From Glaciimonas immobilis (GTDB lineage Bacteria > Pseudomonadota > Gammaproteobacteria > Burkholderiales > Burkholderiaceae_D): a stretch of DNA of 64,000 bases. This document shows positions 43,080-52,303 of this stretch, piece by piece. Made by a program: the position numbers and the translations under genes. The DNA is taken from NCBI RefSeq assembly GCF_011947285.1, contig NZ_JAAOZT010000012.1:124001-188000 (forward strand). The letters are read 5' to 3'. Numbering within the stretch: position 1 is the first letter of the stretch; each line of letters opens with the position of its first letter. The notes under the pieces are model-generated. The model had not been told where the DNA came from. It ran no database searches and worked only from the letters and a program-made list of their open reading frames with translations.

Positions 43080-44144
43080 ATGAACGAATCTTCCCCTGAA
43101 GTTCTTGTGTCGCTGCCGACTAATGAATCCGATTTTTTCAGTTTCGCAGAGACTTTGCCCTGGCCCGTCATTGTGATTCGCAGCAACGGCGAAGTGGCAG
43201 GATTAACCAAAGATATCGTGGGGCTTAATGTCTCGCCGGGGCTGACTGACCCGGGTTATTTTTCAACTATATTTTCTGCGTATTCCGAGTCATTGCAAGG
43301 TCCTATGTGCTGGCAAATTCCGCAAGAAGTGAAGTTAGCCAGAACTGCCGATGACAACATGTTGGTGCACGAGCGCCTGATCTTACGGCGTGCTTCAACC
43401 GGTTCTTATTTAATGATAGTGAACGAAACGAAGTTACGGACGTTAGAAGTTGCGGACATACAAACGGCGCGTCTGGCAGCAATAGGCTTCATGGTGGCAG
43501 GCGTGTGCCACGAGATGGGCAATCCTCTGGCTGCAATCCGTTCGATGGTGCAAATACTGGGATCGGACCAAGAGAAGAAGCCAGCCTTCTTTGGAAAAGG
43601 ACTGGCAAACATAGCCGACAATGTCCGACGACTTCTCGACATATCAGATCGTTTACTGAATTTCGGCAGGGTCGGAGACGCGGCCAGAGCCGGATTTTAT
43701 GTAGATGAGGCGATTGATCAGGCATTCTCGGTGATGCAGCAAAATGGATGGTCCGCACAGCTAAAAATCGAATTTGTGCGTGATCGCACCGCCGTAATTT
43801 TTGGTAGTCTGAACCAATTGCAGGAAGTGTTCGTCAATCTATTTGAAAACGCCGCGCGTGCTATGAATGGGGTTGGCATACTCAACGTACAAACTAGAAT
43901 TCAAAGTAGTAATTTGGTCGTGGTCCTTGTGAGTGATAGCGGCCCCGGAATTCCCGAGGATATCTTACCAAGAGTCTTTGAACCGTTTTTTACCACGAAG
44001 ACTTTAAACAGAGGGACCGGGCTCGGCCTGGCCATCAGCAGCGAGATTTTGCTTGAACACGGTGGCCGAATTACTGCCGCAAACAATGCGCAAGGCGGTG
44101 CCTGCTTTCAGGTCGAACTACCACTTCTGGGGTCAGCGTTGTGA
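43080..44144 (+). CDS. Cytoplasmic sensor histidine kinase (NtrB-like)
   Basis: 354 residues, no membrane segment. N-terminal 120 residues have a PAS-like look (LPWPVIVIRSNGEVAGLTKD). H-box GVCHEMGNPLAAI with phosphoacceptor His144, N-box VNLFENAARAM, G1 DSGPGIP, F-box FEPFFTTK, G2 GTGLGLA: a complete HATPase. It overlaps the response-regulator gene by four bases. A soluble NtrB-type kinase would sense an internal signal, such as the imported substrate or a product. The start has no clear ribosome-binding site. Confidence 0.88.
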   Translation: MNESSPEVLVSLPTNESDFFSFAETLPWPVIVIRSNGEVAGLTKDIVGLNVSPGLTDPGYFSTIFSAYSESLQGPMCWQIPQEVKLARTADDNMLVHERLILRRASTGSYLMIVNETKLRTLEVADIQTARLAAIGFMVAGVCHEMGNPLAAIRSMVQILGSDQEKKPAFFGKGLANIADNVRRLLDISDRLLNFGRVGDAARAGFYVDEAIDQAFSVMQQNGWSAQLKIEFVRDRTAVIFGSLNQLQEVFVNLFENAARAMNGVGILNVQTRIQSSNLVVVLVSDSGPGIPEDILPRVFEPFFTTKTLNRGTGLGLAISSEILLEHGGRITAANNAQGGACFQVELPLLGSAL

Positions 44145-45541
44145 AGCCTTCCAAGATCGCACCTACCGACCACAACGTGCATGCCGAACGCGTGTTGATC
44201 GTTGATGATGACCGGGGAATCGTTGAATGTGTAAAGTGGATATTAGAAGCAAAGGGCTATGACTGTGCGGTGACATATACCGGCGCTGATGGAATAGCCA
44301 TGCTGCAAACCCGTGGATTTGATCTGGTGATTACTGACCTGAAGTTACCAGACATGACCGGCCTGGAAATCATCGAGGCCGTAAAAAATATGGAGTTGGA
44401 TATGCCCGTCATTCTTATGACGAGCTTTTCATCCGTTGAAAGCGCTATCGAAGCCCTGCGCAAAGGTGCTGTCGATTACATCATAAAACCCTTTCATAAT
44501 GACGACTTCGGGTTCGCTATAGACCGTGCGATGAACGAGCGGCGCGACCGACGCGAAAATGCAGTCTTAAAGCGGCAGTTACGCAAGGTGTATACCAAGA
44601 ATCAAATTATCGGCGAGAGCGAAAACGTACGCAAGCTCCAGGCAATGATTCAACGCATCGCACCGACCGACGCCAACGTTCTGATTCAAGGCGAAAGTGG
44701 TACCGGCAAAGAGCTGGTAGCGCAGGCACTGCATTACGGAGGACCACGTGCCGAGCGCCCGTTTGTACCCGTTAACTGCGGCGCAATTCCATCAGAATTG
44801 CTGGAGTCTGAACTCTTCGGTCATGCGAAAGGGGCATTCACTGGCGCCGTTAGCGCCAATCAGGGCTTGATCCGGCAAGCTAGCGGTGGGACGTTGTTTC
44901 TCGACGAGATTTCAGAAATGCCACTGACCGTACAGGTTAAACTTCTGCGGGTAATTCAAGAGCGGCAGGTGCGCCCGGTCGGCTCGACGCAAACCTATGT
45001 GACAGACACCCGCTTCGTCGCTGCCAGTAACCGCAATCTTAAGGTAGAGGCGGAAAAAGGTAATTTTCGCGCTGATTTATTTTACCGGCTTAACGTCATT
45101 ACCATTCAGGTTCCTCCACTGCGCGACAGGGAGAACGATATCGAAATTTTAGCCCGACATTTTTTAGACTATCACAGTAAAAAATTAGGCGGCAGAAGGT
45201 ATCAGATGAATCAGGAATTTATCAAATTTCTGAATTACTACGAATGGCCGGGAAATATTCGTGAACTTGAAAATCTGATTGAACGGGTTGTGATTCTTGC
45301 TGACTCCGATGTACTCACCTCAGTTGATCTGGTTGATATGCTGTCAGCACCATCGTCAGAACAAAAAAATCCGGCACCGGATGTTGGCGTACCTTTGTCT
45401 ATCGAAGAGTACACCAAAGAAACCATTCTTCTGCATCAGGATACGAATACCGAAGCCGAACTGGCTGCCATTCTTGGAATCGGCAGAAAGGCCTTGTGGA
45501 TACGCAGACGAGAATGGGGCCTTTTCAAAGAGAATAAATAA
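44141..45541 (+). CDS. Sigma-54-dependent response regulator (NtrC family)
   Basis: 466 residues, GTG start coupled to the kinase. Receiver domain with Asp22/Asp23, phosphoacceptor Asp66 and KP loop. AAA+ domain with Walker A GESGTGKE (184-191) and intact GAFTGA loop (231-236) for contact with RpoN. C-terminal helix-turn-helix (EAELAAILGIGRKALWIRRR). It should bind enhancer sites and activate -24/-12 promoters. Such promoters with GTTTC-N5-GAAAC arrays precede the nearby receptor gene and the divergent soeABC and oxygenase operons, which makes it the likely master activator of the locus. Confidence 0.93.
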   Translation: MKPSKIAPTDHNVHAERVLIVDDDRGIVECVKWILEAKGYDCAVTYTGADGIAMLQTRGFDLVITDLKLPDMTGLEIIEAVKNMELDMPVILMTSFSSVESAIEALRKGAVDYIIKPFHNDDFGFAIDRAMNERRDRRENAVLKRQLRKVYTKNQIIGESENVRKLQAMIQRIAPTDANVLIQGESGTGKELVAQALHYGGPRAERPFVPVNCGAIPSELLESELFGHAKGAFTGAVSANQGLIRQASGGTLFLDEISEMPLTVQVKLLRVIQERQVRPVGSTQTYVTDTRFVAASNRNLKVEAEKGNFRADLFYRLNVITIQVPPLRDRENDIEILARHFLDYHSKKLGGRRYQMNQEFIKFLNYYEWPGNIRELENLIERVVILADSDVLTSVDLVDMLSAPSSEQKNPAPDVGVPLSIEEYTKETILLHQDTNTEAELAAILGIGRKALWIRRREWGLFKENK

Positions 45542-45762
45542 GGCTTTCCGGTTGCATGCTATAGATGCGCTGGCGTTACTCATAGCGAATGCAAATACAT
45601 TGACGTTATTTCAAACGTCTGCCGGAGGTATGTTTTTTGCTTTATTCTATTTAAGGCGTGCGCACTATTACACAATCATTGCGGGAAGCATTACCCTGCT
45701 GGTGTTTTGTATGCGCGCTGTTCGACCTTCAATGCCTTGAATTATTCACGGGAGTAACCCCT

Positions 45763-46221
45763 ATGCCCGATGCAATTATCCAGCAAGCTTCTCTGTTGGC
45801 AATGTTGACTCAGACCAAATTTTTCTCCGGTCTGTCCGCATCCCAGCTTTCGTTAGTCGCTTCTGTTAGCCAAGTGGAAGAATGGCCTTCCGGACACCCC
45901 ATCTATAAGATCGGAGAAAATGCCGGTACGCTGTACGTTCTCATTGACGGCATGGTGCGTTTTGCTATTAGCCTTGGCAGCCGCGAGACATCTGCAGGTG
46001 ACATCCTGCACCGCGGCCAGGTTTTTGGCTGGTCATCGCTTACCCCAACCTCCAACATCCGGCTAGCCACAGCCACCTGCATCACCTCTTGCAAGGCTCT
46101 TGCCATTGATGGTGAGGGCCTGTCGTTGATCATGGAGCAGGATCACACCATCGGCTACCGCTTAATGACGCAGGTCACCGCCTTGATAACTGGCACGCTG
46201 GTAGCGTTTGCCTGCGGCTAA
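45763..46221 (+). CDS. Stand-alone cyclic-nucleotide-binding-like domain protein (FGW type)
   Basis: 152 residues from the ATG at 45763 (CGGGAG upstream). A single Crp-type effector-binding beta-roll: KFFSGLSASQLSLVASV, PIYKIGENAGTLYVLIDG, RGQVFGWSSL (residues 85-92), IRLATATCITSCKALAI, then a helix ending near residue 150. There is no DNA-binding domain. In cAMP-binding proteins the FGE Glu contacts ribose; here it is Trp90, as in the domains fused to the Rieske ferredoxin (55171) and a permease (57425). Arg100 may keep the phosphate-contact role. Co-transcribed with the TauE/SafE exporter gene (15-base gap). Role unknown. Confidence 0.8.
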   Translation: MPDAIIQQASLLAMLTQTKFFSGLSASQLSLVASVSQVEEWPSGHPIYKIGENAGTLYVLIDGMVRFAISLGSRETSAGDILHRGQVFGWSSLTPTSNIRLATATCITSCKALAIDGEGLSLIMEQDHTIGYRLMTQVTALITGTLVAFACG

Positions 46222-46236
46222 CCGAGCCCTACCCAC

Positions 46237-46989
46237 ATGAATTTATGGCTGATCCTGGTTGCGTTCGTCGTCGGTGTGATGATAGGCGCGGTCGGTATCG
46301 GCGGATTACTGCTAGTTCCGGCGATTGCTTTTCTGGCCCATCTGCCCGTTCAGACGGCGATGGCGACGGCGCTCCTGAGCTTTATTTTTACAGGGGTTCT
46401 GGGGACGTTTCTGTTCCATCAACGCGGCAGTATCGATTGGTATATCGCTAGACCCGTCTGCACAGGTGCGGCAATCTCAGGATTTTTCGGGGCATGGGCT
46501 AATTCGCGCATAGATCCGCATACGCTCATTTTTCTGTTGGCAAGCGTGATCGCAGTGGCAGGAGTCAACACCGCGATGCCGCGCTCAATAGAAAGGCCTC
46601 CGGTATTTTCAAGCAATCCGGGGCGGCAACAGATTCTCTTATTTTGGATTGGGGCAGTATGCGGCTTTGGCTCCGGGTTGACAGGGGTCGGCGGCCCCGC
46701 ATTATCGGTGCCAATGTTGCTACTGTTTGGATTTTCTCCGCTCAGTGCGATTGGCGCGAGTCAGGTGATCCAGATCCTGGCGGCAATCTCGGGAACGCTA
46801 GGGAACCTCCGCTATGGCACGATCGACTTCCAGCTTGCGGCAGTATTAATTATTGTTGAATTGCTCGGCGTCCATCTGGGTGTGCGCATCGTTCACGCGT
46901 TGAACCCACGCACCTTACGCAGCGCTGTTGCCATTTTTTGTGTGTTGGTCAGCGCTGGCCTTATCTTGCGTTCGCTCAATATCGTCTAA
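46237..46989 (+). CDS. tauE: TauE/SafE (TSUP) family transporter, probable sulfite exporter
   Basis: 250 residues, about eight membrane segments, with the two-repeat TSUP pattern (GAVGIGGLLLVPAI in the first half, GLTGVGGPALSVPMLLL in the second). Family members export sulfite, sulfoacetate or other small anions. With SoeABC encoded convergently five bases away, removal of toxic sulfite from desulfonation is the natural role. The gene symbol marks the family. Confidence 0.8.
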   Translation: MNLWLILVAFVVGVMIGAVGIGGLLLVPAIAFLAHLPVQTAMATALLSFIFTGVLGTFLFHQRGSIDWYIARPVCTGAAISGFFGAWANSRIDPHTLIFLLASVIAVAGVNTAMPRSIERPPVFSSNPGRQQILLFWIGAVCGFGSGLTGVGGPALSVPMLLLFGFSPLSAIGASQVIQILAAISGTLGNLRYGTIDFQLAAVLIIVELLGVHLGVRIVHALNPRTLRSAVAIFCVLVSAGLILRSLNIV

Positions 46990-46994
46990 CGTGC

Positions 46995-47942
46995 TCAGGA
47001 AATAGTTTTGTAATAAAGATTTTGTGGATGGTTCGCTTGCGCAAAAAAGAACCAGCGCTCGGCCAGTAAGCCAGCGTATTGAATCACAAAAATAGTGCAG
47101 AACAAGGCCGCCGATACGGTACTCCTACCGAGAACCAGCAATAGCAATAGCAGCGGAAGGATAAAGGTAAACACCAAAAAAAACCATTTGACTGAGCGCA
47201 AAATATGCGGGGTCTTGCCATGAAAGAATTCTCGGGTGTTGAATGATCCACCCATAAATCCCTGCGATTTCTGTACGATACGTGGATGGTGTATTCCCAA
47301 TGCAGTTTGTAACGACGACTTCGGTTTCAGTCTTTTATTCCGAACCAGTGAGGCGGAACGGACTGCCAGCGCGCTTGCTGTCAGCAAGATTGCAGCGGCG
47401 GCAAAGGTCCTCGTGAGGTCAGGTTCAACGAACGCGGCCACTGCGGTCGCCAGCGAGCATCCTGACGCGCATCCTAGCAAAAAATAATTCATCAGCGTCA
47501 ACGGGCTGGCCCATTCTTGCAGGAAGCGGATACATGCGTAAATCATACCAGTGCAAATGAACAGTGCAACACAGACCACGGCAGTAACTGCACCTACCGC
47601 TAACGACATGTCCCACTGCGCAAAATGCGCGTAACCATAAACGATTAATAGCGCCATGAAAATCGGTAACACGATGACTTCACGTGACAACCATGAGGTG
47701 CGCCACATTGCGGCTGCGCGCCAGGCGCGTTCAGGATGGCCGAGATGGAAAAACGACGCAATCAGTCCCAGGCCACTCAATAGCAATGCAATCAAACTAC
47801 CCGAGACAAAGAGCGCAACGCTGTTTTCAATGCGAATAAGTTGTAGTCTGCTAGCAAGCTCAACTACGTACAGCGCTAAAAAAAGACCCTGGCCAGCACC
47901 AATAAGAGTAGTCAGAAAGATGACGGAAGCAGCGGGATTCAT
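46995..47942 (-). CDS. soeC: SoeC/DmsC-type membrane anchor subunit of a sulfite dehydrogenase
   Basis: 315 residues from the ATG at 47942 (CGGAG eight bases upstream; a longer reading crosses a terminator hairpin). Eight or so membrane helices, and the DmsC-type SLIALLLSGLGLIASFFHLG with the quinol-site LGHPERAWRA. It anchors the molybdenum and iron-sulfur subunits and passes electrons to quinone. Last of the A-B-C set, but an intrinsic terminator separates it from soeB. Confidence 0.82.
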   Translation of the reverse strand: MNPAASVIFLTTLIGAGQGLFLALYVVELASRLQLIRIENSVALFVSGSLIALLLSGLGLIASFFHLGHPERAWRAAAMWRTSWLSREVIVLPIFMALLIVYGYAHFAQWDMSLAVGAVTAVVCVALFICTGMIYACIRFLQEWASPLTLMNYFLLGCASGCSLATAVAAFVEPDLTRTFAAAAILLTASALAVRSASLVRNKRLKPKSSLQTALGIHHPRIVQKSQGFMGGSFNTREFFHGKTPHILRSVKWFFLVFTFILPLLLLLLVLGRSTVSAALFCTIFVIQYAGLLAERWFFFAQANHPQNLYYKTIS

Positions 47943-47955
47943 CAGATATACTCCG

Positions 47956-47978
47956 AAAAACCCGGCCTTTGGGCCGGG
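47956..47978 (-). terminator. Rho-independent terminator between soeB and soeC
   Basis: On the minus strand CCCGGCC-CAAA-GGCCGGG followed by TTTTTC, ending 13 bases before the soeC start codon (47942). A stem of seven G-C pairs with a T-tract is a strong terminator, placed in an intergenic leader where it would lower or control soeC expression. Confidence 0.8.
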
Positions 47979-48109
47979 AGCGAAAGACATCAACTGCGCA
48001 GCAATCGATGCCCTTCAGGTGAAAGAATATTCCACACTACTTTGTGGCTGCACAAGCGAAACATAATTTACCAGACTTGCCGTCATTCACCGGTCTATCA
48101 ATCACTTTT

Positions 48110-48841
48110 TTACCAGCTCACAGTATCGTCTAGCGACGGTGACGGGATCGAGGATTTCGGCAACCTCTCGTCGATTCTGATGGGATTATCCACCCGCATG
48201 ATTTGATCCTCGCGCAGATTCGGCTCGGTCCGGCGGCGCGGCAAATAGTGATTTGATGGCTTGGTGCCCCATTCCGGCATGAGTGCATAGCCGCCGCGCT
48301 CTCGTATCGCGACGGACACTGTGGAGTCAGGGTCGTGAATATCGCCGAACAAGCGTGCGCTGGTGGGACATGCCATGACGCAGGCCGGTTGTCGGTCTGC
48401 TATTGGTAGTGCCGGATTATCGATCCTGTCTGCGCACAGCGTGCACTTGGTCATTTCCTGCCGTTTTTCATCGAGTTCACGTACGCCGTATGGACAGGCC
48501 CACGCGCAATAGCCACAGCCGATACACTTGTCATAGTCAACCAGCACGATACCATCGGACTTGCGTTTGTAGCTTGCTCCGGTAGGACATACCGGGACGC
48601 ATGGCGGCTCTTCGCAATGCAGGCATGACTTAGGAAAATGGATGGTCTCGGTAGTCGGAAACTCACCTACTTCGAAGGTCTGCACACGGTTGAAGAACGT
48701 GCCAGTGGGGTTCTCATCGTAGGGGCGCTCGTCGGCCAGATACCCGGCACTGCCGGAGGTGTTCCAGGATTTGCAGCTTGTCACGCAGGCTTGGCAGCCA
48801 ACGCAGACGTTCAGGTCTATTACAAGGGCCAACTGGGTCAC
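48110..48841 (-). CDS. soeB: SoeB-type iron-sulfur subunit, four [4Fe-4S] clusters
   Basis: 243 residues, GTG start with GGAGAA upstream. Four Cys groups of the DmsB/PsrB ferredoxin fold: CVGCQACVTSCK, CLHCEEPPCVPVCP, CIGCGYCAWACP, and CTLC with CVMACP. Carries electrons from the molybdenum subunit to the membrane anchor. No signal peptide, consistent with the cytoplasmic SoeABC arrangement. Ninety-eight bases after soeA. Confidence 0.88.
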   Translation of the reverse strand: MTQLALVIDLNVCVGCQACVTSCKSWNTSGSAGYLADERPYDENPTGTFFNRVQTFEVGEFPTTETIHFPKSCLHCEEPPCVPVCPTGASYKRKSDGIVLVDYDKCIGCGYCAWACPYGVRELDEKRQEMTKCTLCADRIDNPALPIADRQPACVMACPTSARLFGDIHDPDSTVSVAIRERGGYALMPEWGTKPSNHYLPRRRTEPNLREDQIMRVDNPIRIDERLPKSSIPSPSLDDTVSW

Positions 48842-48939
48842 GATTATTCTCCATCTGATGGTTAAATGGGTCGTCGTAGCAATCTTCGCTGCTTTCGGCG
48901 TAGCTGCTGCTACCGTCGATCAACATCGGCGGTATGCGC

Positions 48940-51855
48940 CTAGTATTTTTTCGGTGGCACGTCCCGTCCGGCGACATACGCCTGCCAGACCCGACGCAGG
49001 GTTTTAGTTCCTGGCAGCGGCGCTACGAGCGAAAATTGTGGTGATGTTTCCTTGGGCTCTTCCGGTCCCGCCTTGTAAATGCGCACCTTGACGTCGTACC
49101 AGCCCGCCTGCCCGGTGACCGGGTCAGAATTCGAATACACGTGCCCGCCCTCATCCGGTGGAAGCTCCTCTGACAGCAGATGGTTGAGCAAAAATCCTTT
49201 GCGTGATTCGTTCGCATTCGGACCAAGATTCCAGGCACCGGCGGCCTTGCCAATCGCGTTCCAGGTCCATACCGTGCCCGGTTCGACCGCTTCGCTGAAC
49301 CGGCACATGCAGCGCACTTTTCCCCATACCGATTCGACCCACATCCAGTCGCCATCCGCGATGCCTTGGGCTTGCGCTACCAATGGATTGACATACAAGT
49401 AGTTGTGGGTGTGAATCTGCCGCAACCACGCATTCTGTGAATCCCACGAGTGATACATTGCCATCGGTCGTTGGGTTACCGCATTAAGGGGAAATTTGGT
49501 CGTATCGGAGGCCTGCCCTTCGAGTGGTTCGAAATAAAAAGGCAGAGGATCGAAATGTGTTTCGATACGCTTGCGTAAATGGTCCGGGGGTTGTTTTCCC
49601 GGACGCTTGCCTTGCGCCGCTAATCGAAATTTTTGCAACACTTCGGAGTAAATATGAATCAAGATCGGGTCCGCGTCACGCCGCATGCGCACGCTCTTCG
49701 ACCAGTCCATGTAACCCTTATTCCAGTTACGCATGTATTGATAAGAAGCTGGTAATTCGTGATGGAAAAAACAGTTATTTTTGGCATACATTTCCCACTG
49801 CTTTGGGTTCGGTTCACCACAAATCGATTTATCACCATCTTTGCCGCGCCAACCGGCCAGGAAGCCGATGCCCGAGCCGGGCGCGGTCTCATAATTAACC
49901 ACAAAATCAGGATAGTTTTTAAACTTGCGCGATCCGTCGGGGTGAACAAACGCGGGCAGTTTAAGACGGCCTCCCAACTCTATAATGACTTCCTGAAACG
50001 GTCTGCATTCGCCTAGCGGTGCCACCACCGGAATCCGTACCGCATCAACCGGGCCATCAAACTCTGAAATGGGCCGGTCAAGAATCGACATGACATCATG
50101 CCGTTCTAAATAGGTTGTATCGGGCAGAATCAGGTCAGCAAAGGCCGTCATTTCGGATTGAAACGCGTCACAGACCACGAGAAACGGAATCTTGAATTCG
50201 CCGTCTTCGGATCGGTCATTGAGCATCTTTCTTACTTCGCCCGTGTTCATACTTGAATTCCACGCCATGTTGGCCATAAAAATAAGCAATGTGTCGATCT
50301 TATACGGGTCTCCGCGCCAGGCATTGGTAATGACGTTATGCATCAACCCGTGCACCGAGAGCGGATGCTCCCAGGAAAATGCTTTGTCGATACGCACCGG
50401 CTTTCCGTCCGCATCAACAGCAAGGTCGTTCGGGTCTGCAGGAAAGCCCAGCGGCATTCCCTCCAGCACAGAATTTGGTTTAACGTCCTGCGGACCGCGC
50501 GGTGGCTTGGCGATCGGCGGGATGGCACGCGGAAAAGGCGCTTTGTGGCGGAATCCGCCGGGCCGGTCTATCGTTCCCAGCAGACTCATCAAAATGGCCA
50601 GCGCCCGCACGGTTTGAAAGCCATTAGAGTGCGCCGCAAGGCCCCGCATTGCATGGAAGGCAACCGGGTTGCCGGTGACGCTGGTGTGTTCTTTACCCCA
50701 GGAATCAGTCCAGGAAATCGGCAACTGAATCTTGTGATCTCGCGCAGTAACGCCCATTTCATGGGCTAGCCGATAAATCGTTTCCGCAGGAATGCCGGTA
50801 ATCTCCGAGGCCCACTCCGGGGTGTACTGCTTAACCCGATCAATCAATAACTGAAACGCGGGTTTAACAACGGTGCCGTCTGCCAGTGCAAATTCACCGC
50901 GCAAACAGGGGTCTGCTCCCGGCGTATGGGTGGGGACGATTTTGTCGGACAGGCGATCCCACCAGAATTTATTATGCGGATAATCGGGATTAATGGGGTC
51001 CGACTCCGGGTCCATCGCAAACATTCCGAAATCGTCATCTCCGTCTTGTTGATTGACCAATTGTCCGGCGTTGCTGTAACGCGCCAGAAATTCACGGTCG
51101 TACAGACCTTTTTCAATGATTTCATTAATTAGGGCCAACAGCAGTGCGCCATCGGTCCCAGGCTTGATCGGTATCCACTCGTCGGCGACAGCAGAATAAC
51201 CGGTACGCACCGGATTGATGGAGATAAACCTGGCGCCGTTACGTTTGAATTTGGAAATCGCGATCTTAAGCGGGTTGGAATGATGGTCCTCTGCGGTGCC
51301 GATCATCACAAAGAGTTTGGCATGGTCCAAATCAGGGCCGCCGAACTCCCAAAAAGATCCGCCGATCGTATAGATCATCCCGGCTGCCATGTTGACGGAA
51401 CAGAATCCACCATGCGCGGCATAATTTGGCGTACCAAATTGCTTGGCAAACAAGCCCGTCAACGCCTGCATCTGATCGCGTCCGGTAAACAACGCGAACT
51501 TTTTCGGATCAGTCGCGCGTATCCCCGCCAAACGGGTCTCTAATAAACTATAGGCTTGCTCCCAGCTGATCTCGTCGAATTCACTTTTGCCACGATCCGA
51601 TCCGGCACGACGCAATAGCGGCACTGTCAGCCTTGCGGGAGATTGCTGCTTCATGATGCCAGATGCGCCCTTGGCACAAATCACCCCTTTGTTCAGAGGA
51701 TGCTCAGGGTTGCCATCAATGTACCGAATATTCCCGTCACGCAAATGGACCCGAATGCCGCAACGGCACGCACACATATAACATGTCGTCGTTTTAATTT
51801 CGAGACCGGCGATATTTTCTGACAAGATATTTGATTCAGGGGATGACTCCGACAT
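48940..51855 (-). CDS. soeA: SoeA-type molybdopterin oxidoreductase, catalytic subunit of sulfite dehydrogenase
   Basis: 971 residues, GGAGAC upstream, no Tat signal. N-terminal [4Fe-4S] site in TTCYMCACRCGI and GVICAKG, bis-MGD fold, and a Cys in HGGFCSVNMAAG at the position of the molybdenum ligand. Length and the MCACRCGI motif match SoeA of the polysulfide/thiosulfate/sulfite branch of the DMSO reductase family. SoeABC oxidises sulfite to sulfate in the cytoplasm and reduces quinone. It is divergent from the oxygenase operon and has its own sigma-54 promoter. A polysulfide or other sulfur-oxyanion reaction cannot be excluded. Confidence 0.85.
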   Translation of the reverse strand: MSESSPESNILSENIAGLEIKTTTCYMCACRCGIRVHLRDGNIRYIDGNPEHPLNKGVICAKGASGIMKQQSPARLTVPLLRRAGSDRGKSEFDEISWEQAYSLLETRLAGIRATDPKKFALFTGRDQMQALTGLFAKQFGTPNYAAHGGFCSVNMAAGMIYTIGGSFWEFGGPDLDHAKLFVMIGTAEDHHSNPLKIAISKFKRNGARFISINPVRTGYSAVADEWIPIKPGTDGALLLALINEIIEKGLYDREFLARYSNAGQLVNQQDGDDDFGMFAMDPESDPINPDYPHNKFWWDRLSDKIVPTHTPGADPCLRGEFALADGTVVKPAFQLLIDRVKQYTPEWASEITGIPAETIYRLAHEMGVTARDHKIQLPISWTDSWGKEHTSVTGNPVAFHAMRGLAAHSNGFQTVRALAILMSLLGTIDRPGGFRHKAPFPRAIPPIAKPPRGPQDVKPNSVLEGMPLGFPADPNDLAVDADGKPVRIDKAFSWEHPLSVHGLMHNVITNAWRGDPYKIDTLLIFMANMAWNSSMNTGEVRKMLNDRSEDGEFKIPFLVVCDAFQSEMTAFADLILPDTTYLERHDVMSILDRPISEFDGPVDAVRIPVVAPLGECRPFQEVIIELGGRLKLPAFVHPDGSRKFKNYPDFVVNYETAPGSGIGFLAGWRGKDGDKSICGEPNPKQWEMYAKNNCFFHHELPASYQYMRNWNKGYMDWSKSVRMRRDADPILIHIYSEVLQKFRLAAQGKRPGKQPPDHLRKRIETHFDPLPFYFEPLEGQASDTTKFPLNAVTQRPMAMYHSWDSQNAWLRQIHTHNYLYVNPLVAQAQGIADGDWMWVESVWGKVRCMCRFSEAVEPGTVWTWNAIGKAAGAWNLGPNANESRKGFLLNHLLSEELPPDEGGHVYSNSDPVTGQAGWYDVKVRIYKAGPEEPKETSPQFSLVAPLPGTKTLRRVWQAYVAGRDVPPKKY

Positions 51856-51935
51856 TGATGTCTCCGGTATGAGTTTTAAAACTAATTAACCGCTGCCCTC
51901 GCACACAGAAGCGCTGCGCCGCTACCAAGTCCCTA

Positions 51936-51951
51936 TGCAAATGTAGTGCCA
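51936..51951 (-). promoter_or_regulatory. Sigma-54 (-24/-12) promoter of soeABC
   Basis: On the minus strand TGGCACTACATTTGCA, a full match to TGGCAC-N5-TTGCA. About 85 bases upstream of the soeA start, with the four-site array 149 bases upstream of it. Confidence 0.8.
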
Positions 51952-52099
51952 CGTCTACACAATCGTTCTTTGCTCTAATCGAAGACAGCGCACTTCTCCC
52001 GTTCACTTAGTTAGTTCACACCACGCTTCACACGGTAGCGACGTTGGTGCATCGGCATCGCTATCTGCGTGGCGATCGGATGATTCAAATTGCTATCAG

Positions 52100-52184
52100 G
52101 TTTCAAAACGACACATTCTAAAGTTTCAAAACGAAACAACAAGCGAGTTTCGAAATGACACGCGCCGAGGTTTCAGAATGAAAC
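52100..52184. promoter_or_regulatory. Four-site enhancer array GTTTC-N5-GAAAC
   Basis: GTTTCAAAACGACAC (52100), GTTTCAAAACGAAAC (52123), GTTTCGAAATGACAC (52147), GTTTCAGAATGAAAC (52170): starts 23, 24 and 23 bases apart, all in one orientation, each close to palindromic. Placed between divergent sigma-54 promoters. Likely upstream activating sequences of the NtrC-type regulator. The rest of the 51856-52388 gap shows no gene. Confidence 0.75.
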
Positions 52185-52303
52185 ACCTTGATATTAATAG
52201 GAGGCGAATAGGTGAAGAATGAAGCCGACAGCATCCGGCAGAAGTATCAGAAATTTTGAAAAAGCCCGGGGAAGCAAGGTCAGACCGGAAAGCTAAATTG
52301 GGC

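Noticed and set aside
42696-43083. Short frames on both strands upstream of the sensor kinase
   Set aside because: Low-complexity basic products, no ribosome-binding sites, no family resemblance.
45700-45715. TGGTGTTTTGTATGCG, a possible -24/-12 promoter before the stand-alone FGW protein
   Set aside because: Spacing is right, but the -24 element is TGGTGT rather than TGGCAC and no enhancer element lies near. Too weak to list.
48940-51855. Assignment of the molybdenum enzyme as DMSO or nitrate reductase
   Set aside because: No Tat signal, a Cys rather than Ser at the probable molybdenum-ligand position, an MCACRCGI motif, and a sulfur-related neighbourhood all fit the SoeA/PsrA branch better.
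52100-52184. CRISPR-like array because of regular repeats
   Set aside because: Repeat units are 15 bases with 8-9 base gaps, near-palindromic, and placed between divergent sigma-54 promoters; no cas genes.
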